This document shows positions 1-12,300 of a stretch of 64,000 bases of DNA, one piece after another. The stretch spans positions 27,808,175 to 27,872,174 of the forward strand of contig NC_058046.1 of assembly GCF_020085105.1 (NCBI RefSeq), given 5' to 3'. How positions within the stretch are numbered: position 1 is the stretch's first letter; each line of letters opens with the position of its first letter. Below the pieces are notes generated by a model. It was not told the origin of the DNA and did no database searches. It worked only from the letters and a program-made list of their open reading frames with translations. A program made the position numbers and the translations under genes. Source of the DNA: Siniperca chuatsi (Eukaryota > Chordata > Actinopteri > Centrarchiformes > Sinipercidae).

Positions 1-405
1 TACAGATATTTGTGGCCCCCAGATGATTAATCCTACTGACTATAGTGATTTTTCCTCTAGCACCACCATGAGGTTGACATTTGTATTTTTTTGTGAAATG
101 TCTCAACAACTATTTCAATTATATTTGTATATTATCCCCTGATTTTTCCTCTGGTGCCACCAGCAGGTAAAAGTTTTCACTTATCCTGAAAGATATTTTG
201 TACAGACACTCATAGTTCCCAGATGACTTTTGTGATCCCCTGACTTTTCCTCTAGCGCCACCATGAGGTAGCTTTGGATTGATGGATTATACTTGCTTAA
301 CATCGGTATTTTAGCATGTTGACATTAACATTTATATATAGCAGTGCTGTGTCTACAGCTTCACAGAGCCGCTAGCATGGCTGTAGACTCTTAGTCTTGT
401 TACGG
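1..405. repeat. Fragment of abundant teleost interspersed repeat
   Basis: The phrase CCTCTAGCACCACCATGAGG recurs in diverged form near 52, 146 and 250, and the block ends in a tract rich in GCTAGC/TTAGCATG. This is the pattern of a very common fish interspersed repeat. I recognise the pattern but cannot give a family name. A second fragment of the same kind lies at about 41340-41610. It is cut by the window edge, so its left end is unknown. Confidence 0.6.
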
Positions 406-1984
406 TATGTGCAGCTGTTACATAAGTTTATGCACAATTTGAATTGGGAAAAACCTACAACCACAATACTAAATGGCTAAATGTGAGTTCTCAAACTGAC
501 TTACTGACAGGATGCAAAGGGCGGTGTATCTGCTTGTACTGTATATGTGAGAAAGTAGTCACACACTACTGTGGTTTTGTTACTGTTAAAAGACAGACAG
601 GGTTACTTCTGTGTTTCATATTTAAATTTTGTGGCTTTAGATTTGTCAGTAATGTGCTCTGGGTAGAGCATGACACCAGAACTGCTATGTCATAGGGGCA
701 CTCATGCTGAACATGCTGTGCTGTCCTTCTGGTACAGTAAGGAACAACAGATAAAACCATTCCTTAAATCATGTGTAAGTTACATCAGTAACCATGCCAT
801 ATAACTCTACGGTGAATTAATTATGGTTCAAACTGCAGGAATACGAAAATAAATTACATTGTAGGACCTTAGAATTTAATCCCTTTAGTCCCTTTGTTTC
901 TGTAAACACACATCTAATTTGAATATATTTTTGTGAAGTTACCCCAACATTATACTGGGCTAGATACATTTTTACTGTGTGGTAAAATATTAATTGCATG
1001 TCTAACTGAAATGTCTGTAATGGCAGAAAAGTATGGTTGTACTGACCTCTGTGGGTTACATTTTTAAGATTGTTGCATGTTTACCACCGTGGTCGCTGCA
1101 CTGGTTCACTTTGCAGTGATGCAGCAGTACATCACTTTGGGTATGAGCATTTCAGCTGATAGCTGGCAACAAAAACAAGTTTTTCAGCCTGTGTTCCTAG
1201 GCCTTTTTCACAGAAGACATTTTAACGTGTCACAGTAAGATCAGCACAGGTGTAAATAATAAATCAATGATGACTGAATTATGTTAATGTTATTAGTAAC
1301 ACCTGTGCTTTTCCTCCTCAAAGAGTGACTCAAAACTATTGACTACACAAATTACATACTATAGAGAATCAATGGTCAAAACATCTGGCAGTTGCTATTT
1401 GAACTAGACAGGTTGGAAGAATTGAGACCTGATTTAATCCATTGTCACAGAACAAGACCGGAAAATTACACTTTAAGTATAAAAGTATCTCCTGAAATTC
1501 AACTATGAATGGTGTCGACTTGCAAAACAACAGTGAGCTGGCAAGAAATTTTGGACTTTGGGGGCTGTCATGGATTCAGCCTCCACGTAACTCATGTTTT
1601 AAACTTTTTCATCCCATTCATCACGTATTTCCCATCAACCCCTCAGTCTAATTACCTGCTCACCTGCCCTTCCCCTTCACCAGATCGTCTGTTGCGTTCT
1701 CTCCTTGGCATTCTGGTCCTTTTGGATTTGTTTGCTTCGCTGACTGCCAACCTGTTGTCGAACCTGTTTATGTCTACTGCCTCGCATCTTACCTGCCTTG
1801 TCCTGCTTTTCCTGAGTCCACACCATTGAACCAGAACTGTTACAGGGGAACTTTTGGTGCTGTAAAAAATCAGGGAGTGTAACTTTAACCCTAACAACCA
1901 ACATTAAAAGCAACATTTCACCTAGGGCCTCAAAAACTGGCCCTGGACCCAAACTGGGCAAAAGATGTGGTGAGGCCACTTTGC
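406..1984. other. Intergenic, no gene seen
   Basis: Short open frames occur but none has splice context or recognisable protein similarity. A C/T-rich stretch at about 1620-1830 resembles the leader or LTR of a retroelement, but no matching second LTR, primer binding site or coding remnant is visible. Confidence 0.5.
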
Positions 1985-2950
1985 TCGAAACACTATACAA
2001 ATTGCACTTGTAGAAGGAAGGAAAACTTTGATACCTCCCAGTTTTATTGTTATATATCCTAATATAAAAATAGTTTAAGACTACACCATGTAAGTGTTCC
2101 TGGTTGAGACAGACTGACTCCAAATCAATATTGTTGTTCCATCATAACTTATAAATTTGGGACACATGCAGATCGACCAACAGTTGTTTTCTTGAGAGCC
2201 ATTATAAGTGATTTTTCAACAATAGACAGCATGTTTTTATTCATGAATAATAGGAAAACACAATTTTTACTTTTATTCCGAGCTTAGCATCATGTTCATT
2301 TGGGTGTTCACCCTCCTGTTGCTGCTGAACAGGTCTGAATGTGCTGGTGAATCTAGTATTAGTAAAAAAAAAGGAATGTACAACTTTACTGTAGTTTGAA
2401 TTGTTTTGTTTTTCATTGACTTTTCATTCACAGCAGAATGTGATTAAGGGTATTTATGAAATCTCCCTTTTGAAGGAGCATGAAGTTTGACGCAAATTGC
2501 GGCAATTGGGTGGAAAGGCTTTTGAAGTACCTTAATTGAATTTCACATTCAACTGATGCATTAACATGTAATATTTAATGTTGTAACTGGTTGAGGTGAA
2601 GCTAATTATTTATATACTTCTGTGTTCTTTAATCTAACAAAAGAAGTAGAATTAGATGTTTTGTGTGCACAATCTTTAATCTGAAAAGTTGATAAATGAA
2701 GTGCAGCAAAAAAGTACAATATTTTCCACTGAAATGTATGTGGAGTAGATGTATAAACTAGCATACAATTTAAATACTCAAGTAAAGTAAAAACAAAACA
2801 AAAGTATAGTACTTGAGTAAATATACTTATATTTATATTATACTAATATAATATATCTGAACTGGGACCAGGTTTCCTATAACCTCACCTACTACACCAG
2901 GATCCTCCCTCCTTCACCTGAGGACTGTCCTTTGGCAATGGGAACAAAAG
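1985..2950 (+). pseudogene. Partial tandem copy of ptgs1 5' region (promoter, exons 1, 2, 5), dead
   Basis: This block matches ptgs1 collinearly. The 5' flank at about 1985-2130 resembles 3150-3290. The exon 1 counterpart at 2201-2207 has ATT where ptgs1 has its ATG. The exon 2 counterpart (2281-2361, again 81 bp) keeps a Leu-rich signal-peptide reading, but its splice acceptor AG has become CG. The exon 5 counterpart (2854-2950) keeps the last 97 of 144 bases, with the N-glycosylation site NLT and the frame open, and has a GTGAGA donor. Exons 3 and 4 and the start of exon 5 are missing; a repeat at about 2655-2840 sits at the breakpoint. Intron bases next to the exons also match, so this is a DNA-level duplication and not a retrocopy. 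Confidence 0.85.
2655..2840 (-). repeat. Teleost repeat of the 'AGTACTTGAGTAAAT' type
   Basis: The segment ends in AGTACTTGAGTAAATATACT, the mirror of the block at 21215-21700 and of a short piece at 39885-39935. It lies between the exon 2 and exon 5 counterparts of the dead ptgs1 copy, where exons 3 and 4 are missing. Confidence 0.5.
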
Positions 2951-3350
2951 GTGAGACCTTTGACCTAAATGCAACTGTACACAGCACAACTACTGTATGT
3001 CCTAGTGAAAAATTATTACATGTTGTTAAAATGTCTCTTGCGTTTGCAAACCCACCTAATTGTTGGCTTTTCTTCAGAGTTTCTTTAAAGGAACAACATT
3101 TTGTCATCTGATTGGTAGTGTTTCTGAGGCTGCTAGGCTACTTTGAATGTCTGGAACACTATTAAAATTGCTCTATTAGAAGGCGGTTAAAATTTTGCAA
3201 TTTTGATGTTATATAACCAAACGTCATTTAGGGTTTCCAGCCTACATTATGCAGAGAGTTATCCTGATTCAAACAGACCAACTCTAAATCCAAAACTAGA
3301 ATTTAAACTGTAGCAACCGCACATCGAGACCCAGGTGTTTGCTGTGAGCC

Positions 3351-6300
3351 ATGAGAGGTGAGTTCTTCTTCTAGCTTTTTTATAATTTCTTTTTATGTGC
3401 AGCATTTGATGTTTATATTCACAGGTAATTAGAAAACATTATTGCTGTTCTTATTCAGGGTTTAGCATTGTGTCCATCTGGGTCCTCACCCTCCTGCTGT
3501 TGCTGAAGAGCTCATCATGTGCCGGTGACTCTGGTGTTGGTAAGCAGGTTAACTTCTTTAACTTAACAAGTGCTTTAACTGTAACAGGTTTACTTTAGTT
3601 TGTAGTGTTTTGTAAGTGTTTTGATATGGAAAACTTTTATATTGTGAAGAAATATTAACTGTTCACATGTAATGAGGTGTAATGGATTTTAAATTGTTTT
3701 TTCTCTTAATGTTAATGTTATAAATTAATGCTATAGACGCTATAAGTGTAAAAGCTACATTCTGATTGTCAGATAAACTGATGGCTGATTTAAGCATTTT
3801 ATCAGGGACAGTCCTCTTTTAAAAAGAAAGAAAAGCATTCAAAAATCATCAAAATAGTATAATATATAATAATAATAAATTATTTGCAGTTTTGTGGCTC
3901 ATGTGCAGCGATCTATGATGCGACTTGCCTGCTGTGTGCCGAACTTTACCTGCAGACAGTTCACCAGAACGTGGCACGCCAAACAAAATCAGTAACCTAT
4001 TGCTCACTTGCATGGCTTGAAGCACAAGATGCGACATGTTTATTAACATTTAACCCAAACAAAATTCTTTCCCTATCCTTGACCAAAGTGCTTTTGTTGG
4101 CATAAACTAACCACAGACAGGAGTCTGGATGAGAATCCTGATTTCTGGTGTCCTGCGACCACCTCCTTGTAGTATTCCAGTGCTTCATAATCCAGGCAGC
4201 TATTATATTTTGGAAAACAATTTAGTAAAAGTAATATCTAGGAGACAGGGTTGTATGTAACATATATAACAGACTTACTGTATAATGAATTAGATAAAAT
4301 ATGAAGAGAATAATCAAAGATCACAAAACAAATATGATCAAAAGGATAATGTAAAATTGTCCTGTAATGTACAGTCCAATGAGAGCTACAATAGGGTTGT
4401 CTTAGTTCAGCTTTCCTATGTTAAGTATGTATGTTGTGTAAAACAGTTTCACATTTCAGTTTTCATTAATATTTTATGTAATCCCAAAATCCTAAAACTA
4501 CACATTTAATAGCGTCATAATAGTTTAGTGATGTACGATCTGCAGTGTCTACAAATATTATACTTATATTGACATCCTTGACATTGATGTTGACAGGTAT
4601 GAATTCGTAAAAAGTATTGAAGCTGGCCAATTTTCCTTTTCTTTATACTGAAATATAGAACATCAGAAGCAGTAAGCATGTGTGTGTTTGTTTTCTTCCA
4701 GGGATATCCTGGGGGAATAAAAGTAGCTTTGTATAGGATGGCAATGGAATGGAAATGTATAAATTATTAAGTAAATCATTCTGGGAGAAAATCTGAATGG
4801 TAAATTCTGCAATAAGTGAATAAATGTTCAATGCCTGTTTGACGAGAGTTGGGTCCCAGACTAGCTAGTATTTGAATCTGGCTCCTGGGCTTCCCTGGAG
4901 GAGAATCATGGTGTGAGAAGGGCTTGTCTGTCTGTATCAAACTATAATTAAAACAAGTCAATGACACCAGTGATGGGAATTTTGTTTTACAACATGCATT
5001 TCATACACCTGTGGTGCTGGAGAAACTTTACTATATGGTACATGCACACAGATAAAGCTAATCTTTTTTCCTTGTTTGCAGTGAATCCCTGTTGCTATTA
5101 CCCTTGTCAGAACTCAGGAGTCTGTGTGAGATTTGGTGCAGATCGCTATGAATGTGACTGCACCCGCACTGGCTTCTATGGGGAAAACTGCAGTTTTCGT
5201 AAGTTCATTTATTTTTTACTGTTTGTGTAGTTGGCCTGAGTTGGCTATTTTTTTTTCCAGGAGCACCAGTTCAAATCTTCCTAGATATCCAAGCTCCAAA
5301 CACTCTGAATTTGATTTCTGGCAGAGAGTTAGATGAGAAGATGGATAAATATAAGGCTACAACTAGCAGCCGGTTAGCTTACTTTACCATGAACTGGAAA
5401 CAGCTAGACTGGATCTGTCCAATGGTAACAAAATCCACCTAAAGCATATTTATTATATCTTTATTATATCTCTAATTTGTATAAAGACTGAAAGCACAGA
5501 ACCTGGCTAACTGTTTCCCCCTGTTTCCAGTCTATGTGCTAAGCTAAGCTAACCAGCTGCTGGCAGTAGCTTCATATTTACCGTACAGACATGAGAGTGG
5601 CATCAATCTCATTTAACTCTGTGCAAGAAGAAACTCATTTCATCTGCTTATACTGTATCTTATTCTTTCAGTACACTACTCAAAGCTTGTGAGCATACTT
5701 GCAAGTTGAAAAGTAGACTATTTGTTAAAGTGAAGGTCTTGCCTTGTACAATGATGGAGAAAGGAAACTTGGATCCACTGCTGGCGCCAAGCCTGGGAAG
5801 GCTAGCAAGTAGCTGGCTTGGGGCCATACAACGGGGACACCTTGGCTACCCATAGGGGTCAGACATCAAACCCCCTTTTTTCTTTATATAAAAACTTTCC
5901 TTAAATCTTAATTGGAATTGTTTTAAATCTTTGTCCATAGCGGAGGTCTGGACCAGAGTTGGTCTCATGCTGAAACCCAACCCCAGCATCATTCACTTCT
6001 TCCTCACCCACTTCCACTGGTTCTGGGACCTCGTCAATAACTCCTTCTTGCGAGACACAATGATGAAACTGGTGCTCACAGGTAGGCAGTCAATTGCCAT
6101 TTAACACTGTAGGAGGGAAATAAGCTTCAAAAAAGACCAAAAAACAGGATAAATCAAGATGACCTACTTCACAACATAATATCTGATGTCATGATTTCTA
6201 TATATACACAGTATAGGTATCTGTACTGACCTATTGTCAAGAGTTTTGGTCATATCCATCTCGATGGGTACTTTAGACAAGGTATGGTGGGGTATGTGGT

Positions 6301-9300
6301 AATATTTGTGTTACATAAGAAGCAGGGTTTCGTAAGGAAACAAATCATACCTATCATTTGTCATACCTACAGATACAAAAACAGACCTCTGATGGAGTTT
6401 TTCTCATTTGAAATGCAGCTGTTCTGATGTTTTCAAAGTTTATTATCTGTTTATGCAAGATAACCACATTTCAATCAAGTCGAAATGCTGGATAAAAACT
6501 TATTTTATGAACACAATTGGTTAGGTGTCATGAAATGGCTTTAGATTCATGTAGTACTGAAAGGATCAGTCAATTAATTGATTAGTTGATTATCAATTAA
6601 CTTTTTTATGTCATTTATCAAGCAAAAATTCAAAAGATTTGCTGGTGTCAGCTACTACAATGGGAGGATTTTCTGCTTGTCTGTGTTTTGTATTCTAGTA
6701 AATTGAATGTCTTTGGGGTTTGGACTGTTGGTTGGACAAAACGGATATTGTGATAGGCATTTTTTTTTTTTACACTTTTCTGAGATTTGATAGACAATGA
6801 TTAAACAATTAATGTAATAATAAAAATAACAAATAGATTAATCGATAATGAAAATTATTGTAAACTTAAGTCTATAGCCATGTGACAATTTAGAATGGCA
6901 CTGTAATATAACATAACATACATACATAATTACTCCAAATGTTTTTTCAGTTTCATTACATCTATTTGAGGTACAAATTTCTTAACTCTTGGAAGGCATG
7001 GATGGATACTATAGTATTTATATATCTTATATTCCACACTTATGAAAATTAATATATTACATTTATTCACTCAATTTCGACAGAGGTATGCAGTTAATAC
7101 GTTGCTGTACTGTGATTTTATCATTCAAAAGCCAGAACCAACTTTATTCCAAGCCTTCCGACCTACAACACCAAGTATGGATATCTGAACTGGGAATCAT
7201 ACTACAACCTCACTTATTACACCAGGATCCTGCCTCCTGTACCTGAAGACTGTCCTTTGCCCATGGGAACTAAAGGTTGAAATTGGACCTACACACAACT
7301 ACATACAGACAAGTATACCCTCTATATTGTAGGTCAGTGATTCCCAATCAGGGGTACTTACCCCGGGGGTACTTCTACATTTGCCAGGACCTACGTAGAT
7401 AGATTGTGGAGTAGCTCAACTATTTTCAAAACATAGAAATTACATTTTGATTTAAAAATATATTTGAGTCTGCTGTAACACCTGAACACTACATGTTGCA
7501 ATTGAGAGTGCATTAAAATCAAGTAGCAAGTGAAGAGAGTCTAAACAGTTTGCTAAAAGTAATTGATAAATGGTTGAAATAGATAGCTACAGGTAACGAA
7601 TTAACAATTCAAATTGTTAGATAAAACGGTTCAGATAGCTAAACAGTTAAACATGTTAGCAAGCTTAATATTGGATAAATTGTGGAAAAGATATAATGTA
7701 TGTAGTGGATAAAGGGTTAAATAGCTAAAAAATAATGGATAAATGGTTGAAATAGTCAGCTAAAAGTAAATTGTTGAAATAGATAGCTAAAAGTAATTGA
7801 TAAAAGTTGAAATGTTAGGGAAAAAGGATTAATAGTTGAAATGTTTGCAAATAGTAATGGATAAATGGTTGAAATAGTTAGCAAAAAATAACGAATAAAT
7901 GGTTTAAACGACCAAATTCTGCCACTCCAAGTGATAGTAGTAGGAATACAAACTTGACCAAACAAACCAAAGTGTTGATAGTTCAATTGTATGAATCATG
8001 AGTTCATCTGACAGGGCTGTCGACGTAATCAGACAAAAAAGGTTGTGAACCACTGTTGTAGGTAATTTAACTGTATTGTTAAATATCTGTCCACAGGCAA
8101 ACCTCTTCTTCCTGATCCCAAATTGTTGGCTGAGCGTTTCTTTAAGAGAACCAGATTTCGTCCAGAACCTCAGGGAACGAATCTGATGTTTGCTTTCATG
8201 GCCCAGCACTTCACTCATCAGTTTTTCAAGACAAACCATGAAGTCGGAAGGGCCTTCACCAAGGCTTTGGGACATGGGGTGAGACACACTGACATTCTTC
8301 CTCACACGTAAAAGACAAAACACTATGAACACGCAAACAAATTCCAATTTTCACAGGGCCAGAAAGCGCAGAAAAACTGCGTGCACAGGAGCTAATTTTA
8401 ACACCCCAAACCAGTGCATCACACCCACAAAATGTGTTCCATGAAAAAGGCAAAACACTCTTACACAGTTTTATACTAAAATAAGAGACTGGGTTGTGGC
8501 GCAAACTAGTGATTGGCACCTGGACTTTTTCTTCCCCTGTCAGAGAGACTACCAGAATCAGTTGTGTCAAGAGCTGGTAAAACAGGAGAAGATTGGACAA
8601 AACTGACGTTTTTTGGGGCTTTTTGAACTCTTATTTTGCTCTTTCTTTTGGAGAGCAGGACAAGCACCAATAAGGTGACCTTTTTCATGGCAACGGAAAC
8701 ATTCAGGACTTTCCGAGCAAACAGGATTAGTGCAGCGTGACCTTTTGAGTGACAATTGAGGGTTTTTTGGAACCAGCAGACAGCTATTTTCACGGTGCAC
8801 AGAAGGAAAACAACTCAGTGGGTCAGAACAAATTCATTAGTGAGCACAGCAGCTTTGTTTTGAAATCTGAAGAAAGAGTCCACTTTCTCTACATTTTAAT
8901 ATGCAACACTTTAACTCTTCCAACCAAATCATTTCACAACATTCACACAGCAGCAGGAGGTTGCTTGTCTGAAAAAGTAAACATGGGTCATTTTGTGCTT
9001 TTGAACAAACAACTAATAGTTTTATCCTGAGGAGGACAGTCTGTATTTAACCAATCTGTTGAGAATAAAGAATAAAAGACATGTAACCACAAATCTCTTT
9101 CCTACTTTGATTGCAAATTAGAGGTGGTAGAATGAGGCTACACTGGCACCAGTTTGTCTTGCATTATTTCCTTTACTTCAAACTTTTTAATTGCACAAAG
9201 GTTCTGATATTTGGCAGTCCAGCATTTTGGCAGTTTATAGTTGATGTGCATGTAAGTGATGCTGCTGTTACATACTACAGTGTTTGTGTTAATAAAGGCT

Positions 9301-12300
9301 TGTGTATTTTCAAAAATGCCTTACTTTCCTTGTAGAGACAATGAATTGATTTTCGCTCTTTTCTTCTTTTAGGTAGATGCTGGACATATCTATGGAGACA
9401 ACCTCATGCGACAGCTTCAACTCCGACTTCACAAAGATGGAAAGCTGAAATATCAGGTGTTAAACCAACGCTTACATTTTCTGTGTAATTTTAGCATTCT
9501 GATGAAATGGACATCCATGACAAGAGCAGTATAAGCATCAGAGGTTAAAGAGTGAGGTCAGATTATACAGTACTTACATTCTCCTGCTAACTGACTGACT
9601 CCATTTTTAGTTGGAAAAATGAATAAGATAATGGATGTAGTCATATTATCAGACGTGAGGTACTTAAATTTGTCTCCTGAACTTTCTGGAAAATCTCACA
9701 ATATTGAAGGTACCCTGTGGAGTTTTTGACCACTAGTAGTGCACAGAGCAATGTAAATGCACATGCAAAAATGGTATGTTTAAATTTTACAAGTATGGGA
9801 CTGGGACTTCATGTTACTATTTTCTGGAATGAGTCACAAGAAAGAAAGCAGACTCAGAGAAGACTTGAGTGTGTTAACACTCATGAGAGAATAAAAAGAT
9901 TTGGAAAACAGTTTAGGAATCAAATACAACATCACAGTATCTGAGTAGTGATGAGAAGGCCCGGTTCTTTTCATGCACCATACCGAAGCAGGATTTTGGA
10001 TTCACTTCCGCTGCGTATAGAGTTAACTCGTTCCTCTCTAAGAGTCAACTCGTTCACAAATCTAACATCACTACATCTGAGGAAATGCAGTGAATGATTC
10101 AAGAATATGCTTTCTGTCCTAATCTAAGCAAAACCTTTAAAATACTTTGCTTACACGTGTTTTTGTTTGTTCACAGTTAATTAAAGGTGAGATGTACCCC
10201 CCTACAGTATCTGAGGTTCCTGTGCAAATGGTGTATCCTAAAGGTTTCCCTCCAGAGCAGCGTCTAGTCATTGGTCATGAGTTGTTTGGCATCCTGCCGG
10301 GTCTCACCATGTATGCCACCATATGGCTCAGGGAGCATAACAGAGTCTGTGACATCTTGAAGGCAGAGCATCCCACCTGGGATGATGAGCAGCTTTTCCA
10401 GACTGCCAGACTCATTATTATTGGTGAGTTTAGTTTGACATCAACTGACAAGATCGATGACCACAACCAGATGTGAAAAAACAAGCTTTTCTATTCATTT
10501 CTATCCCTCAGGGGAGACAATCTGCATTATAATCGAAGAGTACGTGCAGCAGCTGAGTGGATACCTGCTAAAGCTGAAGTTCGATCCCTCCCTGCTCTTC
10601 AATGCGCGCTTCCAGTACAGCAACCGCATCGCTCTCGAGTTTAGCCACCTCTACCACTGGCACCCGCTGATGCCTGACAGCTTTTTAATCGATGGACATG
10701 ATGTCCCGTATTCTCAGTTTATTTACAACGCCTCCCTCCTCATGCATTACGGAGTGGAGAAACTGGTGGATTCCTTCTCTCGACAGCCTGCGGGTCAGGT
10801 AGGGCTACAAGTGTAGCTACAAGATTGGGTTTGTAGGTTTTTTTGTAAAGTTTAGCTGCTCTTACAAAGCTGTGGTTGGTCATTGTGTTCAAGTTTTTTT
10901 ACATTGCTATCCTGACATAACTACTCATGTTTTATGTTATCTTAAGATATCAAACCATTTTCATGCAATCGAGATCTCTCTTGTCTTATTATTCCCTATG
11001 GTTTCACTTTTATTTAGGGTAGGTTGGCTGAGAATATGAGATCTTTTACAGGAACACCTTGTTTACAGGTGTACTGAAAAACTAAACTGAAAAATTACTG
11101 TAAAAACAGTAGACACAAAAAACAAACAAGAAAAGAGCATGCAGGCCTTACAGTATGGGGCGACTATTAACAATGATCTTAACATTGAGCATTTTCATTT
11201 TTAGATGGCTTTGCAGATTATTCTATGAGAGCTCCCCAAGTGTGTTAAGTGTAAAAGCAATCTTTTGTAAATTAGTTCTAATATGGGGTCCCTGAAGCTT
11301 TAGCTAATTATTGTAGCCATGAGAATTACACAAGTATAAAGTATTTATATTCTTTATTTTAATATTCTGTGAACCTCTCAGTATAAAGAAATGTTTGTTT
11401 CTTTCAATTTTAAAAACAGCATAACAGCATGTTATTTTATTAGCATTAAGCACAGATTCAAGAGCAATGAAAGTCTATGTAGTGCATTAAAGCACAGTTT
11501 TGATTTCAGCAATTAAGTTTAAAACAGTATCATCTGCATAAAGATGTATTTAATCACGTAAAGAAGAGATAATATAATTTGGGTCATTATACGAAAACGT
11601 GCCATTTCCCACTTTTAATGTTTGATTTTCAAAGTACTGTTTTGAAAATCTTTAAGCCCCTTTTTGGATGAAGTAGATCCTTACCTCTCAGGGAAATGTG
11701 CCGTGCCATCTCAGGCTATCTTATTTTTTATAATTTTTTCATATAACCAACATAAATGTGTGTGTTTGGTCAACCCTGTTACCGACATATTAATTACTTT
11801 TTGAAAAGGTTTTAAATACATATATAGAACAAATCTGATATACTGTGAAAGACAATCCCCCCATTGTTACATTAAGAGTGTTTGTGAATTGAGAATATTG
11901 AAAGTTTTATCTTTTTTAGTGGATGAATATATTCATTTACAAATGACACTCTCCCAGCATCTTCTGTTTTAAGAAAATGTATGGAAACAAAAATAAAACG
12001 CCTCAATTCAATTTTGAGTGGATTATTAGTCTCCCTTACTAAACATTTACAATTAGTTGGTTACATTTTTATTTTCATTTTTAAATGATATTAGAATATT
12101 ATACAAGTAACAGGGTTGACACATCAGTAACAGGGTTGACAACAGTTACTGTATTGGTTACAGTTATGGTTGTAATGGAGTCTTAATTGGACATTCATAA
12201 ACCTTTAATTCAACATGACTAATTAGCATATTTTGTAGAATGCTCTATTGAGATATTTTAGCATAAAAATTATGAAAAATTATGATGATTCTGCGGATGT

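Noticed and set aside
1509-1829. 106-residue open frame and two long antisense frames (to 2123)
   Set aside because: Composition is driven by a C/T-rich stretch that looks repeat-derived, with no domain or splice support.
3840-4230. Open frames of 63-73 residues on both strands
   Set aside because: They lie inside ptgs1 intron 2, lack splice support and resemble no COX exon. The block may be an old repeat but could not be assigned.
7560-7900. Possible CRISPR-like array of short repeats
   Set aside because: Units are degenerate, spacing is irregular and spacers are not unique. It is the interior of a hAT MITE in an animal genome.
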